Source: Candidatus Heimdallarchaeota archaeon (GTDB lineage Archaea; Asgardarchaeota; Heimdallarchaeia; Hodarchaeales; Hodarchaeaceae). Taken from it: DNA of 64,000 bases. Both the position numbers and the translations under genes were made by a program. Within the stretch, counting starts at the first letter, position 1; each line of letters begins with the position of its first letter. This document shows, in pieces, positions 35,398 through 44,756 of the stretch. A model generated the notes under the pieces. That model did no database searches and was not told the origin of the DNA. It saw only the letters and a list, made by a program, of their open reading frames with translations. The DNA lies in contig CP070695.1 of the NCBI GenBank assembly GCA_020353515.1, forward strand, positions 2,578,155 to 2,642,154, in the 5' to 3' direction.

Positions 35398-37626
35398 TTA
35401 ATCGAAAAAGTTTTCTAAATCAACCCCAAGCCTACTTTCAGTTCTAGTAGACTCCGTTAATTCTTTTGCTAATTCCAGCGTAGTTTTTGCCAGTTCTGTT
35501 CCAAAACCTGACATCTGGCTCAGTTCAGAAACACTAAGATTTAATAACATATGGATGTCACGAATACCGTGCTCTAATAAAATACGGGCTCTTTTCCTCC
35601 CTATTCCTTTAATTCGGGTCAAACTTACAGCATCACTCTTTATTCCATATTTAACCCTATCACTTAAGGAATAAGCAGCTTTCATATAAATTTCATATTT
35701 CTCATTTTTTCTTCTCTTCAATTGAGCAATTTCAGCTGCTGCGGATATAATCCACGTTGCTGTTTCTACGATCCTTTGGATATCACCCGAACCTATCTTG
35801 TACCGCATGATTAGGCGTTCAACTGGCAATTCTTTTATCCAATCCCATAGAAAAAGCACTGTACGGAAATCACGTAAGCGAAACTCATATTCAATATCTA
35901 TTGGCTCGGGAACATCTTCAATCAGTCTAGAAGTGAATCGATCAAATCTTTTTACAGTGATTTTCTCATCACTCTTACGAAATGACAGTGTAACCATATC
36001 AGGGGTGCCCATAATCAGATCAAGAATTGCTACTGGATGAATCTTTGACATGGATTTTTCTATGGCTTTAGCAAGGCCATCTGCAATAGTTGCTGCTGTT
36101 TCAGGATCTAGATAGAGCTGACTTACACGAAGACCGTAGAGAGTAGCCTCAAGAGTTTCATTGGTATCGAGAGGTTTAATCATCTCCCATCCTATGAGAA
36201 GATCAATTACTTCTCTGATTTTTCCCTCCAGAAATACTGCTTCAAATTGAAAACCATAAAATGTTTTTTCAAAGAATTGTAATAAATCATGAACTGTCGG
36301 AACAACCTTTGATGCAATCAATCCTAAAACCGCTCGTCGTAATGCAGGTCTGGCTGCTAATTTTGAATATACTGCTTCTGGGTCACGGAGGATATACCGA
36401 TCCATCAACCAATTTACAGCTCTATCCTGTTTAGCTAATAGTAGTGCTTCTCCTTCACTGTCAAATTGAGGTCTACCAGCTCTACCGCTCATCTGTTTGT
36501 ATTCTAGGGTCTTGATAGGATGAGATCCTTCCTCAATAGAGTATCTATAGACACTAGAAACCACTACACGTTTAGCAGGCAAATTGACGCCTGCAGCAAG
36601 TGTGGGGGTGGCGCAAAGGACTTTAATCAACCCTTTTTTGAACGCTTGTTCAACCAGATCTCGCTGTCGAGAATTTAGTCCTGCATGATGGAATGTCACT
36701 CCGCGTTTAGTTGTTTCTGCAAGCTTCAAAGAGAGAGGGTCAGAAAGATTTCGTACAATATGAGAAGAAAGATCAGCTAGGTGTTTTGCCTCCCTTGGTT
36801 CAATCAGAGGCTCAACATTTATTCCAATTCTTTCTGCAGTTGAAACTGCGGATCTTCTAGAAGGAGTAAAAATCAATATTTGTTCCTGGGAATGAACAGA
36901 ATCAAGGGCAATATTCGTTAGCTGATCTTTCCGCCTGAAAGGTACTTCCCTTGAAGTAAAATCTGCATAGGTAATTTGATCCTCAAAGTATATTCCTTCT
37001 TTTAAGGGGACTGGTCTCCAATCACTTTGAACTAACTTCGCTTCCAACCATTCTGCCAAATCATCCGCATTTCCAATAGTTGCGCTTAAAGCGAGTATTT
37101 GAGAGTGAGCATTTTCAGTCAACAATCTAGCCATTAATATTTCTAAAGTTGGTCCTCTATGCTGATCATTTAATAAATGACATTCATCAATGACAATAAG
37201 GCTTACCTGATCTCTTATCCAACTGACTTGATGCCGTAAAAGCGCATCCATTTTTTCATTCGTTGAAACAATGATATCGTATCTAGGAAGATAACTATCA
37301 GCTGAATCATAGTCTCCAGAAGTGACAGCGATACGAATTCCAAGAGTTTCGAATCGCTTCAGATTGTTAAACTTCTCTGATGCTAATGCTCGTAGTGGAC
37401 ATAGATATATTACTTTCCCACCAAGTTCAATCACATGTTTTAATGCTGCCAGTTCCGCTAGTAGTGTTTTCCCAGCAGCTGTTGGGATAGAAATAACGAG
37501 ATTCTCCCCAGTTAATAATCCTTGGTTTATAGCTTCAACTTGTGGAGGAAAAAGCTCTCTAATGCCATCTTGCTCTATTATCACCTTTTTAATTCGATCA
37601 TCCAGAGCAAGTGACTCAATAAGCAT
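35398..37626 (-). CDS. hel308: Hel308-type DNA helicase
   Basis: 742 residues with superfamily 2 Ski2-like motifs: Walker A IPTAAGKTLLAELAALK (about 43-59), DECH box IVIDECHLLNDQHRGPTLE, LSATIGN, FHHAGLNSRQRDLVE, CATPTLAAGVNLPA and QMSGRAGRPQFD. The C-terminus has a ratchet domain and a helix-hairpin-helix (LTRIKGIGRKRARILL), as in Hel308. It is a 3'-5' helicase acting on stalled replication forks. It follows mcm by 23 bases on the same strand, a replication-repair operon with gins. Confidence 0.94.
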   Translation of the reverse strand: MLIESLALDDRIKKVIIEQDGIRELFPPQVEAINQGLLTGENLVISIPTAAGKTLLAELAALKHVIELGGKVIYLCPLRALASEKFNNLKRFETLGIRIAVTSGDYDSADSYLPRYDIIVSTNEKMDALLRHQVSWIRDQVSLIVIDECHLLNDQHRGPTLEILMARLLTENAHSQILALSATIGNADDLAEWLEAKLVQSDWRPVPLKEGIYFEDQITYADFTSREVPFRRKDQLTNIALDSVHSQEQILIFTPSRRSAVSTAERIGINVEPLIEPREAKHLADLSSHIVRNLSDPLSLKLAETTKRGVTFHHAGLNSRQRDLVEQAFKKGLIKVLCATPTLAAGVNLPAKRVVVSSVYRYSIEEGSHPIKTLEYKQMSGRAGRPQFDSEGEALLLAKQDRAVNWLMDRYILRDPEAVYSKLAARPALRRAVLGLIASKVVPTVHDLLQFFEKTFYGFQFEAVFLEGKIREVIDLLIGWEMIKPLDTNETLEATLYGLRVSQLYLDPETAATIADGLAKAIEKSMSKIHPVAILDLIMGTPDMVTLSFRKSDEKITVKRFDRFTSRLIEDVPEPIDIEYEFRLRDFRTVLFLWDWIKELPVERLIMRYKIGSGDIQRIVETATWIISAAAEIAQLKRRKNEKYEIYMKAAYSLSDRVKYGIKSDAVSLTRIKGIGRKRARILLEHGIRDIHMLLNLSVSELSQMSGFGTELAKTTLELAKELTESTRTESRLGVDLENFFD

Positions 37627-37649
37627 AAATAACCCATATTAAGCTATTA

Positions 37650-40600
37650 TTAAGGGCGTTTGACAAAACCTTGCTGGGGTTCAAACAAAATCCCACGACG
37701 TGTCATTTCATCGATTGCTTTTACGACTTGATTCTTATTGAGACCTTCCTCCATCGCTCGATCAATAATGTCTTTAATCGCTACTGGTTCATCCTCCTCA
37801 ACCTCTCCCAGCATCTTATCAATCAAGGCATCTATCCGATCCAATTGCCTTCTTGATCTCGCACTTATCCCAGAAGCATATTTATCAATGTCTAATTTAC
37901 CAGTCTCCGTATCCTTTGCCAATTTTTCTAGTGTTGCATTCATCAAATTAACAGCACCAGAGGCATCATCGTACGTCACCTCATTACTAAGCCGCATTTT
38001 AGCTCGTGCTTCAGCCAATCGTACTAATGATTCTAATTGCCGAGGAGTGATGGCAATTGGTTCAAGCTGACCCTCCTCCACCTTCCCACTTGATCGGCGT
38101 AGTTCTTTGTAATATTCTAATAAACGTTCTTCAGCTTCGTCTGAAAGACGAGGATGAATTTCTCGTCTTGCATAAGCAATATACTTTCGTAATAAATCCT
38201 GTTCAATTGGAGGACTTGTAGTAAGAGTTTGGGATTTGTGTAACTTTAGAACATGAGTAGCTAAATCATGGTCTTCTTTCAAATCAGGTTTATCCTCCAA
38301 GACAAAAATCAAATCAAATCGGGATAGGATTGTTGGAGGAAGATTTAAATTGTCCGCAGTTGCTTTGAAGGGATTCCATCTTCCTCTTCGAGGGTTAGCA
38401 GCAGCTAAAATTGATGTTCGCGCATTAAGGGTAGCTACTATCCCTGCTTTTGCTATAGATATCGTGTTATGAAGAACAATCCCTTGATTGATGAAAGTCT
38501 GCGTAGGACTAACAGTGACATCATAGACCCAATTCGTCTTGTTTTGACCAGTATTCCGAATTCGTCGTATTTCATTAACCCGTAACCAACGAAATTGTTT
38601 TAGCTTTTCAATATACAGTAATGCTTTCTGAACGTTTTTGATTTCTTCTGTGAAGGCCTCTTTCGCTTGTAATAAGACTTGATTTCTCCTTTCAAGAACA
38701 TATCCCCCCCTTTCAATGTAATCAATAGAGCCACGACCATTTCCAGTTATTTGACCTATTCTTTGCTGAGAATAATTAGTAATATGCCGAAACTCTTGAA
38801 TATTTGTAACATATGTTATTTCATTCTTCAACTCATTAATTCTAGTATTCAAGAGATCTAGGTAGCGATCAATAACTGGTATAATTATTCCACAATTTTC
38901 TTTAAATGCTTGTTGGAAATATCCATTATAAGGAATACCTAATTTCTTCATACATCGCTTAATTATATGACCAACGCCTGATGGGAGGACATCATGCCCC
39001 CTAGTCTTAAGACTTCGTTTTAGTAGATATTTTATTTTTTGATGGTTCACTTCAGGTATTATTAATTCAGAAAATGATTTTAGACTATCTCCTCTAATAT
39101 AAACTTTGTATCGCGTTCTCCTTTGCTTACTTTTTGGTGTAAGATATTCACTTGAGATAATTCTTGTCTGAATACCTAAACTCAAGAGAAGATCCTGATA
39201 ATCTTCAGCTAATTTCTTAGAAGAGGTTGAATATGCTGCAGCCTCACTCTCAATTGCTCCATCCCCATGAAAGGCTGTATTTAGAAAGGCTATCTTTTTG
39301 TCTTCACCTGAACTGAAAATTTTATGTGGAATACTCTTCTCTAAACTCTTTTTCATCAATTCAGAAAAATTTTTTTGCATATAATTGAAAACAGATTTAG
39401 ATATAATGCGTAAAACGCGTCCCTGTTTAATGTTATCGATGGGTTCAACGTTGAAAGTTTCTAGAATACATTTTTTCATATCTAAAGTTATTTTGGGGTC
39501 AGTGTTACTTAGACCAACTTCTAGGGATGATCCCTCATAGGAATACCCTTCTGCTACAAAATATCCCAAGAATCGTGCGAGAGGTATCTCCATTTTCGAG
39601 GGTAACCTGACTTTTTTCCTACCTTGGTCTATTGATGAATATAATGACTCATCTGTCTGAAAATTCACCATTCTGACAGCAGGGATAAAAACTTTTTCTT
39701 TTACTTCCTCAGCTGAAACCTCATCAACATACTCACCAGAAAACACAAAAATAGGATGCTCTGGTGTAACAGTAATCTCCCTGCCGTTAGAATATTTGAT
39801 TTTTATGAAATAATTTGGTGCGTTATGCCGACTAACATGACTTGGTTTTAAAGGAAAGATACTATCAAAATCGGTTGAAAGCAAAGTGCCAACTGTATTG
39901 TTATCTGACTGAAGAGGGAGAATTTCACAGTTTGTCCCATTGATCACTTTTTCTTTATTACTGTCAAATAAATTGTCAACAAACTGACCAATAGGATATT
40001 TCTTGCCATTAGAAAAAGTTATTTCAAAAGATGGGTGATAAGAATGCTGCTCCATCGCTTCATGAATAGCAGCCCGATCTTCCGCTCGCATTTTATCGAA
40101 TTCATCAACCATCGCGATTCCTTGATCTGCTAGAACTAAAGCTCCTGCTTCAAGGGTGATTTCTCCTGTATCTTGATCCCTTATCACAGCTGCTGTAAGG
40201 CCTGCTGCTGTACTCCCTTTCCCTGTTGTATACAACGCTCGCGGCGCTAATTGTGATACGAACTTAAGAATTTGAGATTTTCCTGTCCCAGGGTCCCCCA
40301 CAATGAGAATATTTGATTCCCCCCTTAACTTCATCCCATCAGGAGTTTCTTTCGGTGTTCCACCAAATAGTAGCGATGCAATTGCCTCTTTTACAAGATC
40401 ATGTCCATAAATTGAGGGAGCCAAAGAATCCCGTATCTTTTCAATGATATAGGGCGATTTAGAGAGATCAATGATTTTCAATTCATCTTCTTCTGAAATT
40501 TGAATATCTACGTATTCTTCAGTTTCTCTCGAAATCGAAACACCATGAAAAAATTTCCCATAGGTAGCTAACTGTCCCCTTTTTAAAAGACGAGTTGCTC

Positions 40601-41300
40601 TTGCCTTGAGAATTCCCACAATCTCCACACGATCCCCAGGTCTAGCGTGATCTACTAAATCATCAAGAACATGGATGGATGTACTTTGAGGTAACTGTCC
40701 TGGTGGCAGTTCCTCTGGTTTCTCTTGTAGGGTTATCTTTTGCCAATCAATGAAAACACTCCGATCTAGCTGCAGTTGAAGAGAGCCCTTTCGCTGACAC
40801 TGTTCATTACGGCATTGATAAGGTGGAATGTAGATGCCTTCCGGAAAATCCACAATTTGGTTTTCACCACAAGAGGCACATCTAAAATGGGCACTTATCA
40901 TCAGAGGTTTGGCTTCTGTAACTCCAATGACAATACCTTCGAAACACGTGAGAATATCTAAATGCTCAGTCTTTAGAGAACGTAACATTAATCTTTCAGA
41001 TAAATCCGTTATCCTTACATGTACTTGTTTTAATCGTTCTAAATAGCCAGGACTCATTTCAGTTATTTTTGACTTTAAAATCTCCTCACCTGCAATTATA
41101 CTTACCTCTGGATTAACAAGAATTTCCTTGGCCAGTTTCGGATCTTGGATCAGTAAATCATTATAAGAAATATACAAACTCCTAGCCCCCATTGTCTCCA
41201 TCTCACGAATTTTTTCTTGATAACGTAACTGTCCTTCTTCATCTGCGAAATCTTCAATGAAGGACTCAAACCGACCTCTTATATCAAACGTAAACCCCAT
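37650..41300 (-). CDS. mcm: Replicative helicase MCM, interrupted by an intein
   Basis: 1216 residues from ATG 41300; GTG 41309 is also in frame. The N-domain carries a zinc finger (Cys 141, 144, 163, 168). The AAA+ core has Walker A GDPGTGKS (335-342), Walker B GIAMVDEFDKM (about 392-402) and, after the intein, AAANPRRGRW (sensor 1) and LSRFDLIFVL (arginine finger). A C-terminal winged helix closes the protein. Without the 526-residue intein the product is 690 residues, the normal size. It forms the hexameric 3'-5' replicative helicase with GINS, whose gene is 15 bases upstream. Confidence 0.97.
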   Translation of the reverse strand: MGFTFDIRGRFESFIEDFADEEGQLRYQEKIREMETMGARSLYISYNDLLIQDPKLAKEILVNPEVSIIAGEEILKSKITEMSPGYLERLKQVHVRITDLSERLMLRSLKTEHLDILTCFEGIVIGVTEAKPLMISAHFRCASCGENQIVDFPEGIYIPPYQCRNEQCQRKGSLQLQLDRSVFIDWQKITLQEKPEELPPGQLPQSTSIHVLDDLVDHARPGDRVEIVGILKARATRLLKRGQLATYGKFFHGVSISRETEEYVDIQISEEDELKIIDLSKSPYIIEKIRDSLAPSIYGHDLVKEAIASLLFGGTPKETPDGMKLRGESNILIVGDPGTGKSQILKFVSQLAPRALYTTGKGSTAAGLTAAVIRDQDTGEITLEAGALVLADQGIAMVDEFDKMRAEDRAAIHEAMEQHSYHPSFEITFSNGKKYPIGQFVDNLFDSNKEKVINGTNCEILPLQSDNNTVGTLLSTDFDSIFPLKPSHVSRHNAPNYFIKIKYSNGREITVTPEHPIFVFSGEYVDEVSAEEVKEKVFIPAVRMVNFQTDESLYSSIDQGRKKVRLPSKMEIPLARFLGYFVAEGYSYEGSSLEVGLSNTDPKITLDMKKCILETFNVEPIDNIKQGRVLRIISKSVFNYMQKNFSELMKKSLEKSIPHKIFSSGEDKKIAFLNTAFHGDGAIESEAAAYSTSSKKLAEDYQDLLLSLGIQTRIISSEYLTPKSKQRRTRYKVYIRGDSLKSFSELIIPEVNHQKIKYLLKRSLKTRGHDVLPSGVGHIIKRCMKKLGIPYNGYFQQAFKENCGIIIPVIDRYLDLLNTRINELKNEITYVTNIQEFRHITNYSQQRIGQITGNGRGSIDYIERGGYVLERRNQVLLQAKEAFTEEIKNVQKALLYIEKLKQFRWLRVNEIRRIRNTGQNKTNWVYDVTVSPTQTFINQGIVLHNTISIAKAGIVATLNARTSILAAANPRRGRWNPFKATADNLNLPPTILSRFDLIFVLEDKPDLKEDHDLATHVLKLHKSQTLTTSPPIEQDLLRKYIAYARREIHPRLSDEAEERLLEYYKELRRSSGKVEEGQLEPIAITPRQLESLVRLAEARAKMRLSNEVTYDDASGAVNLMNATLEKLAKDTETGKLDIDKYASGISARSRRQLDRIDALIDKMLGEVEEDEPVAIKDIIDRAMEEGLNKNQVVKAIDEMTRRGILFEPQQGFVKRP
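38466..40043 (-). mobile_element. Intein with LAGLIDADG homing endonuclease in MCM
   Basis: Residues 420-945 of the precursor (526 residues). The intein starts at Ser after EAMEQH, ends in the canonical His-Asn (GIVLHN) and is followed by extein Thr (TISIAK). So Ser1, the terminal HN and a Thr+1 nucleophile fit class 1 splicing. Two dodecapeptide motifs, LGYFVAEGYS and LNTAFHGDGA, keep their acidic residues, so the homing endonuclease may be active. It sits beside the Walker B segment, an invariant spot of the helicase. Confidence 0.95.
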
Positions 41301-41315
41301 GTATAGCACTTCTTT

Positions 41316-41897
41316 TTATTCTTGAATAAATTCCGCTTTCCAATTCTGAATCCAATCTACGATCTTATCGAACAAAATTTGCTCGGTTGACGTCAAATTC
41401 CTTTTTCTCTGAGCAAGTACCTGTCTACTATCGGTCATTTTGACTAGTTTTGAGATTCTTTCCTGAATCAACTGGTTAAATTTTGTTTTTTGTCTTTTCT
41501 GCTCTAATTCACTGAATTGCGACTCCTTTTCCTCCATCGCAAGAAAATGATCCTTCAACAAGACATTAAAGTATGGATGAAGAGGCTGTAATTCACCCAC
41601 ACGAACTTCTTTACGAACTGATCCTTCTAATTCGGGCAAACTAATGGGAAAATTAGATTTAAAGTCTTCAATCATTGAGCTTTCATGTAATATTTCCGCA
41701 ATGAAATATGGAACCTCAATTTGACTTCCTTGTGAGGAAGCTGGAATATTAATATGTTCAAATGAAAATCCAGAAAAATTTTGTAAAAATTTCACAGAAA
41801 CATTACTTTCAGTGAGCTCGAATCGTATTCTTTCCAGCTCTTTCATCATTTCTATTTGTTTACCCGTTTTTATTGTTGATCCAGAGACTTTTGGCAA
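41316..41897 (-). CDS. gins: GINS complex subunit
   Basis: 193 residues, TTG start at 41897. The signature of the small B-domain, GSQIEVPYFIAEILHESSMIEDF, is followed by a helical A-domain rich in Lys/Gln (about 95-190). This order (B then A) matches archaeal Gins51 and eukaryotic Sld5/Psf1 with some permutation; which paralogue it is cannot be settled here. GINS links MCM with polymerase and GAN/Cdc45. It is 15 bases upstream of mcm, as in many archaea. Confidence 0.8.
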   Translation of the reverse strand: MPKVSGSTIKTGKQIEMMKELERIRFELTESNVSVKFLQNFSGFSFEHINIPASSQGSQIEVPYFIAEILHESSMIEDFKSNFPISLPELEGSVRKEVRVGELQPLHPYFNVLLKDHFLAMEEKESQFSELEQKRQKTKFNQLIQERISKLVKMTDSRQVLAQRKRNLTSTEQILFDKIVDWIQNWKAEFIQE

Positions 41898-42256
41898 AAA
41901 ATCACTTCTTATAAGCGGGTTGAGGAATGCAATATTTTAACTTAATCAAAACCTCAATTAAGAATGTCATTATAATCTCTTTGTTGTCCTATATACTCTA
42001 TATTCAGTATTGTAGCGCCTATAACAACAAGTATGATTCGTCAATCCTAGAATAAAAGAGCTTTCTCCTCTTATTAAAAAGAAATTATTCTTCTAGATTA
42101 AATTTAACCTGATTAAATAGTTGTAATCATATAAAAACGTAAAATTTTCTTTCGAGATTAACTGATAAATCTATTGAATACTAATATATTCAAAACAAAT
42201 TCCTTATTGAACCTGTGTGTTTATTTCATTCCGAAATATCAGTGTATTGACGTCAA
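41898..42256. other. AT-rich intergenic region between cdc6 and gins
   Basis: A 359-bp AT-rich stretch between two replication genes. Location and composition would suit a replication origin, but I see no repeated ORB/mini-ORB-like element. It also holds the gins promoter. Confidence 0.35.
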
Positions 42257-43477
42257 CTAGCTTTTTTGGAACCGCCTGGAAAGAAATACTTCAATACGTT
42301 CAATTAGTACTGCTGCGGGTACATCATGAATTGTTAAGCGTGCACGAACCCCCTTTCGTCCCTTTACTCCCTTGGTCACTTTTCCCAATATCCCGATAGC
42401 CTCTAATGTGGATAAGTAATTTCGGAAAGCCGCCTCAGCATTTGGTCGTACATCCCATTCTTCACAAATTATTCGGTAGTTTTTGAATGAGTGTTCTATT
42501 GTTGTTGCTGTAATCCCTTTATGATGTAATCTCCTCGCAATACTTAATGCTGCAAACAGTTCGTGGGTTTTTAGCTCTTCTAGGATGTCCGCGCGTAATT
42601 CAGGGAATACATCATTCTTAGCTTTTCTAATTAACTCTGGTGCAAGCTCGTCAAATCTTTGTTGATCTGCTTCTCGGCCTGCCCTATAGAGGATCTCAAT
42701 TCCATGGCGTAAATTCTTTGTTTGATCTGCGATTTCTGCTACCATTGTAAGAATGTCATCTGAGAGAGCTGTCGTTTTAAACGCTAATTGGGCTCGATAT
42801 TCAAGTATCCTTTTTGTTTCTTCTAACGAATATGTATTAAATTGTATTACATCAGCAATTCGTTGTGAAACCATTGAGGATAATGTTACTTTCCACTCTG
42901 TTGGACGACTAATCATTATTAATGAAATACGATGTTCAGCTCCGAACTCTTCGGGAAGATGGATGAATCCACGAATATCCTTTTGAGGTAATACACTCAC
43001 TTCATCTAGTATTAGTACTAGATAAGCTTGTTCAGAGTTTAATCGTCGAATTAAGATGTCTGTAGATTCCTCATCACTAAACCCTCTACTAGCTACTCCA
43101 AACTGATCTCGAAGAAAGCTTCTTAGAATGGAAGTCTTCGTGCGTGTCGTCCAGCAATTCTTGTAATCAGTGTATAACTTAATATGATAGCGATCAGCCA
43201 TTGTTCGAAGATGATCTACCGTGTATCTTGCTGTAACTGTTTTTCCAACACCTGCAGGGCCAGTTAGAGCAACATTGGTTGAAAAACCTTCGATTCCTCT
43301 ATTTTCAGTTAAAAATAAAGGTCTGAAGTTTTGACTTAAACGACGGATATCATCCTCCCTATATCTCAGTTCTTCAGGAATGTAGGCTTGATTAAGTGTT
43401 TTTTCTCCTCCTTCCTTGAAAATAGATGACGAAAAAACTGCATCCCGAATTATATCAACTGATTTCTTATCATTCAT
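42257..43477 (-). CDS. cdc6: Orc1/Cdc6 replication initiator
   Basis: 406 residues. The AAA+ domain has Walker A LTGPAGVGKTVTARY (about 70-84), Walker B YLVLILDEVSVL (about 133-144) and sensor 1 ISLIMISRPTEW. The C-terminal winged helix (about 315-400) ends VKGRKGVRARLTIHD. Cdc6 binds origin repeats and loads MCM. It starts at ATG 43477, with GGAGGAGG about 14 bases upstream. A nested inverted repeat lies just upstream, and GINS-MCM-Hel308 follow downstream on the same strand. Confidence 0.93.
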   Translation of the reverse strand: MNDKKSVDIIRDAVFSSSIFKEGGEKTLNQAYIPEELRYREDDIRRLSQNFRPLFLTENRGIEGFSTNVALTGPAGVGKTVTARYTVDHLRTMADRYHIKLYTDYKNCWTTRTKTSILRSFLRDQFGVASRGFSDEESTDILIRRLNSEQAYLVLILDEVSVLPQKDIRGFIHLPEEFGAEHRISLIMISRPTEWKVTLSSMVSQRIADVIQFNTYSLEETKRILEYRAQLAFKTTALSDDILTMVAEIADQTKNLRHGIEILYRAGREADQQRFDELAPELIRKAKNDVFPELRADILEELKTHELFAALSIARRLHHKGITATTIEHSFKNYRIICEEWDVRPNAEAAFRNYLSTLEAIGILGKVTKGVKGRKGVRARLTIHDVPAAVLIERIEVFLSRRFQKS

Positions 43478-43515
43478 GTTTTATAGAAGCCTCCTCCAAT
43501 TTCTTGGAGCATTAC

Positions 43516-43555
43516 GTAAAAACATGCATTGCTAAAGCAGTAGGGTATGTTTTAC
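43516..43555. promoter_or_regulatory. Nested inverted repeat upstream of cdc6
   Basis: Outer arms GTAAAA-A-CATGC and GTATGTTTTAC (43516-43527 and 43545-43555) enclose a second palindrome, TGCT-AA-AGCA (43530-43539), with nearly the same centre. It lies about 40 bp before the cdc6 start and could be an initiator-binding or operator site. Confidence 0.5.
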
Positions 43556-43659
43556 TTGAAAATGTTCCCTAATAAATATGCCTTGTTGTTATAAATAGAC
43601 CTGAAAATTGAATCCATGTCTCAGGAAAACTTTAGAAAATTAGTCATGAAAAGGACACT

Positions 43660-44157
43660 TTATTGGAAAAACTTATCACAACTTTTCAAATCAGGAATAT
43701 CGCTCAAAACCTTTTTTAGATACCGTATAGATTCATGGGTAGCTTCTAAGATTTCATCTTCAATGAAGGGATAACCATCAAGTTTCTTAGGTTCAAGGGG
43801 AGTATCTATTAGAATGGGACTCACTTCCATATCGAATTTGTCTAGACAGAAATCAACCCAATCAGGAGGGGAGTCTGTTGGAATTGAAATTTCCGCGATA
43901 CCTGCTAAAATCGCCAGCCAGACACGAGTAACTGAATCAGGATTATAGCCGCCATCTCCTAATAGCAATAACCGACCCTGGGCACTACCCTGCCGACTTA
44001 ATTCAGCTATCCTTTTCCCTAGGTAGGAATATACATTCGTGGTTAATGCAAGGTGCCCTAGAAAGTCACGATAGTGGCCATCTGCACCACACTGCCAAAT
44101 AACGAATTCAGGATCAAATTGTTCCCAGATACAAGGTATAATGTTCTCGAAAGTCAT
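43660..44157 (-). pseudogene. Truncated copy of the histone deacetylase gene
   Basis: A 165-codon open frame matching the C-terminal 40% of the intact HDAC at 44757-45956, starting at the equivalent of its internal MTFEN. DNA identity is very high over 43985-44157 and lower towards the 3' end. It keeps QCGADGHYRDFLGH but changes GGGGYN to GDGGYN, and lacks the catalytic HH and zinc-ligand DxH, so it cannot deacetylate. It is the remnant of a tandem duplication, cut at its 5' end where an unrelated ORF begins. Confidence 0.85.
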
Positions 44158-44190
44158 TATATATGTATCTTAAGGATACCCCGACTTCAT

Positions 44191-44568
44191 GTGAAAAATT
44201 CATTAAAGAAAAATAAATTTAAGAATTATGATAGAATTTTAGAGGACGCTTTGAAAACTCTTTTCTCAATTGATGATGAATCTGATACCGTTTTTCTACA
44301 GGTCACAGTGTATCATCCCGATGAAGTAGCTATCTCAGGATGTAGAATGTTCAATAAGGAAGTTTTAACAACAATTCGTAAACTTGGTGGGGGTGTTGGA
44401 GTAATTAATTTTGGTGTCTTATGCAGCGGGAATGGAACAAGAAAATTGGGTGAAATTTATGAGGCCATTAAATGGGCAAAGACTCATCCTAGTGCCATCT
44501 CTCTCCCAGTAGGCTATGATAGAGTTATCTATGATGCAGAAGAACGATTAAAGAATCTAGAAATATAA
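44191..44568 (+). CDS. Conserved-looking small protein, function unknown
   Basis: 125 residues from GTG 44191; the open frame extends back to 44074 across the HDAC remnant, where coding is unlikely. The core reads as an alpha/beta domain (TVFLQVTVYHPDEVAISG, then LGGGVGVINFGVLCSGNGTRKL) ending in a helix. The Gly-rich GVGVINFGVLCSGNG could be a ligand loop, but I recognise no family. It is divergent from the HDAC remnant, placed exactly at its truncation point. Confidence 0.5.
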   Translation: MKNSLKKNKFKNYDRILEDALKTLFSIDDESDTVFLQVTVYHPDEVAISGCRMFNKEVLTTIRKLGGGVGVINFGVLCSGNGTRKLGEIYEAIKWAKTHPSAISLPVGYDRVIYDAEERLKNLEI

Positions 44569-44571
44569 GGC

Positions 44572-44709
44572 GTGACTAGAATCCAGCTCAAGGAGATGAA
44601 AGAGGTTTTTGGTGATGTTGATAATCCAAGAACAACTAATTGGGATGAATTCACAAAATTTTTGATTCGGTTTCTTGATTATTATCACAGCAAATTCATT
44701 TTTCAGTAG
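44572..44709 (+). CDS. Possible 45-residue ORF
   Basis: GTG start 3 bases after the previous stop, with AAGG close by. The product is a short amphipathic helical peptide (NWDEFTKFLIRFLDYYHSKF). Position suggests translational coupling, but length and the non-ATG start make it doubtful. Confidence 0.25.
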   Translation: MTRIQLKEMKEVFGDVDNPRTTNWDEFTKFLIRFLDYYHSKFIFQ

Positions 44710-44756
44710 CTTTTTAGTTCTTCCTACCTTCCCATTAAGAGATTAAAGCATAATGA

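Noticed and set aside
41898..42256. Replication origin between cdc6 and gins
   Set aside because: Suitable position and AT content, but I see no ORB-like repeats or unwinding element that would support it.
44074..44190. N-terminal extension of the 44191 ORF
   Set aside because: It runs antisense through the HDAC remnant, so the extension is a by-product of that duplication.
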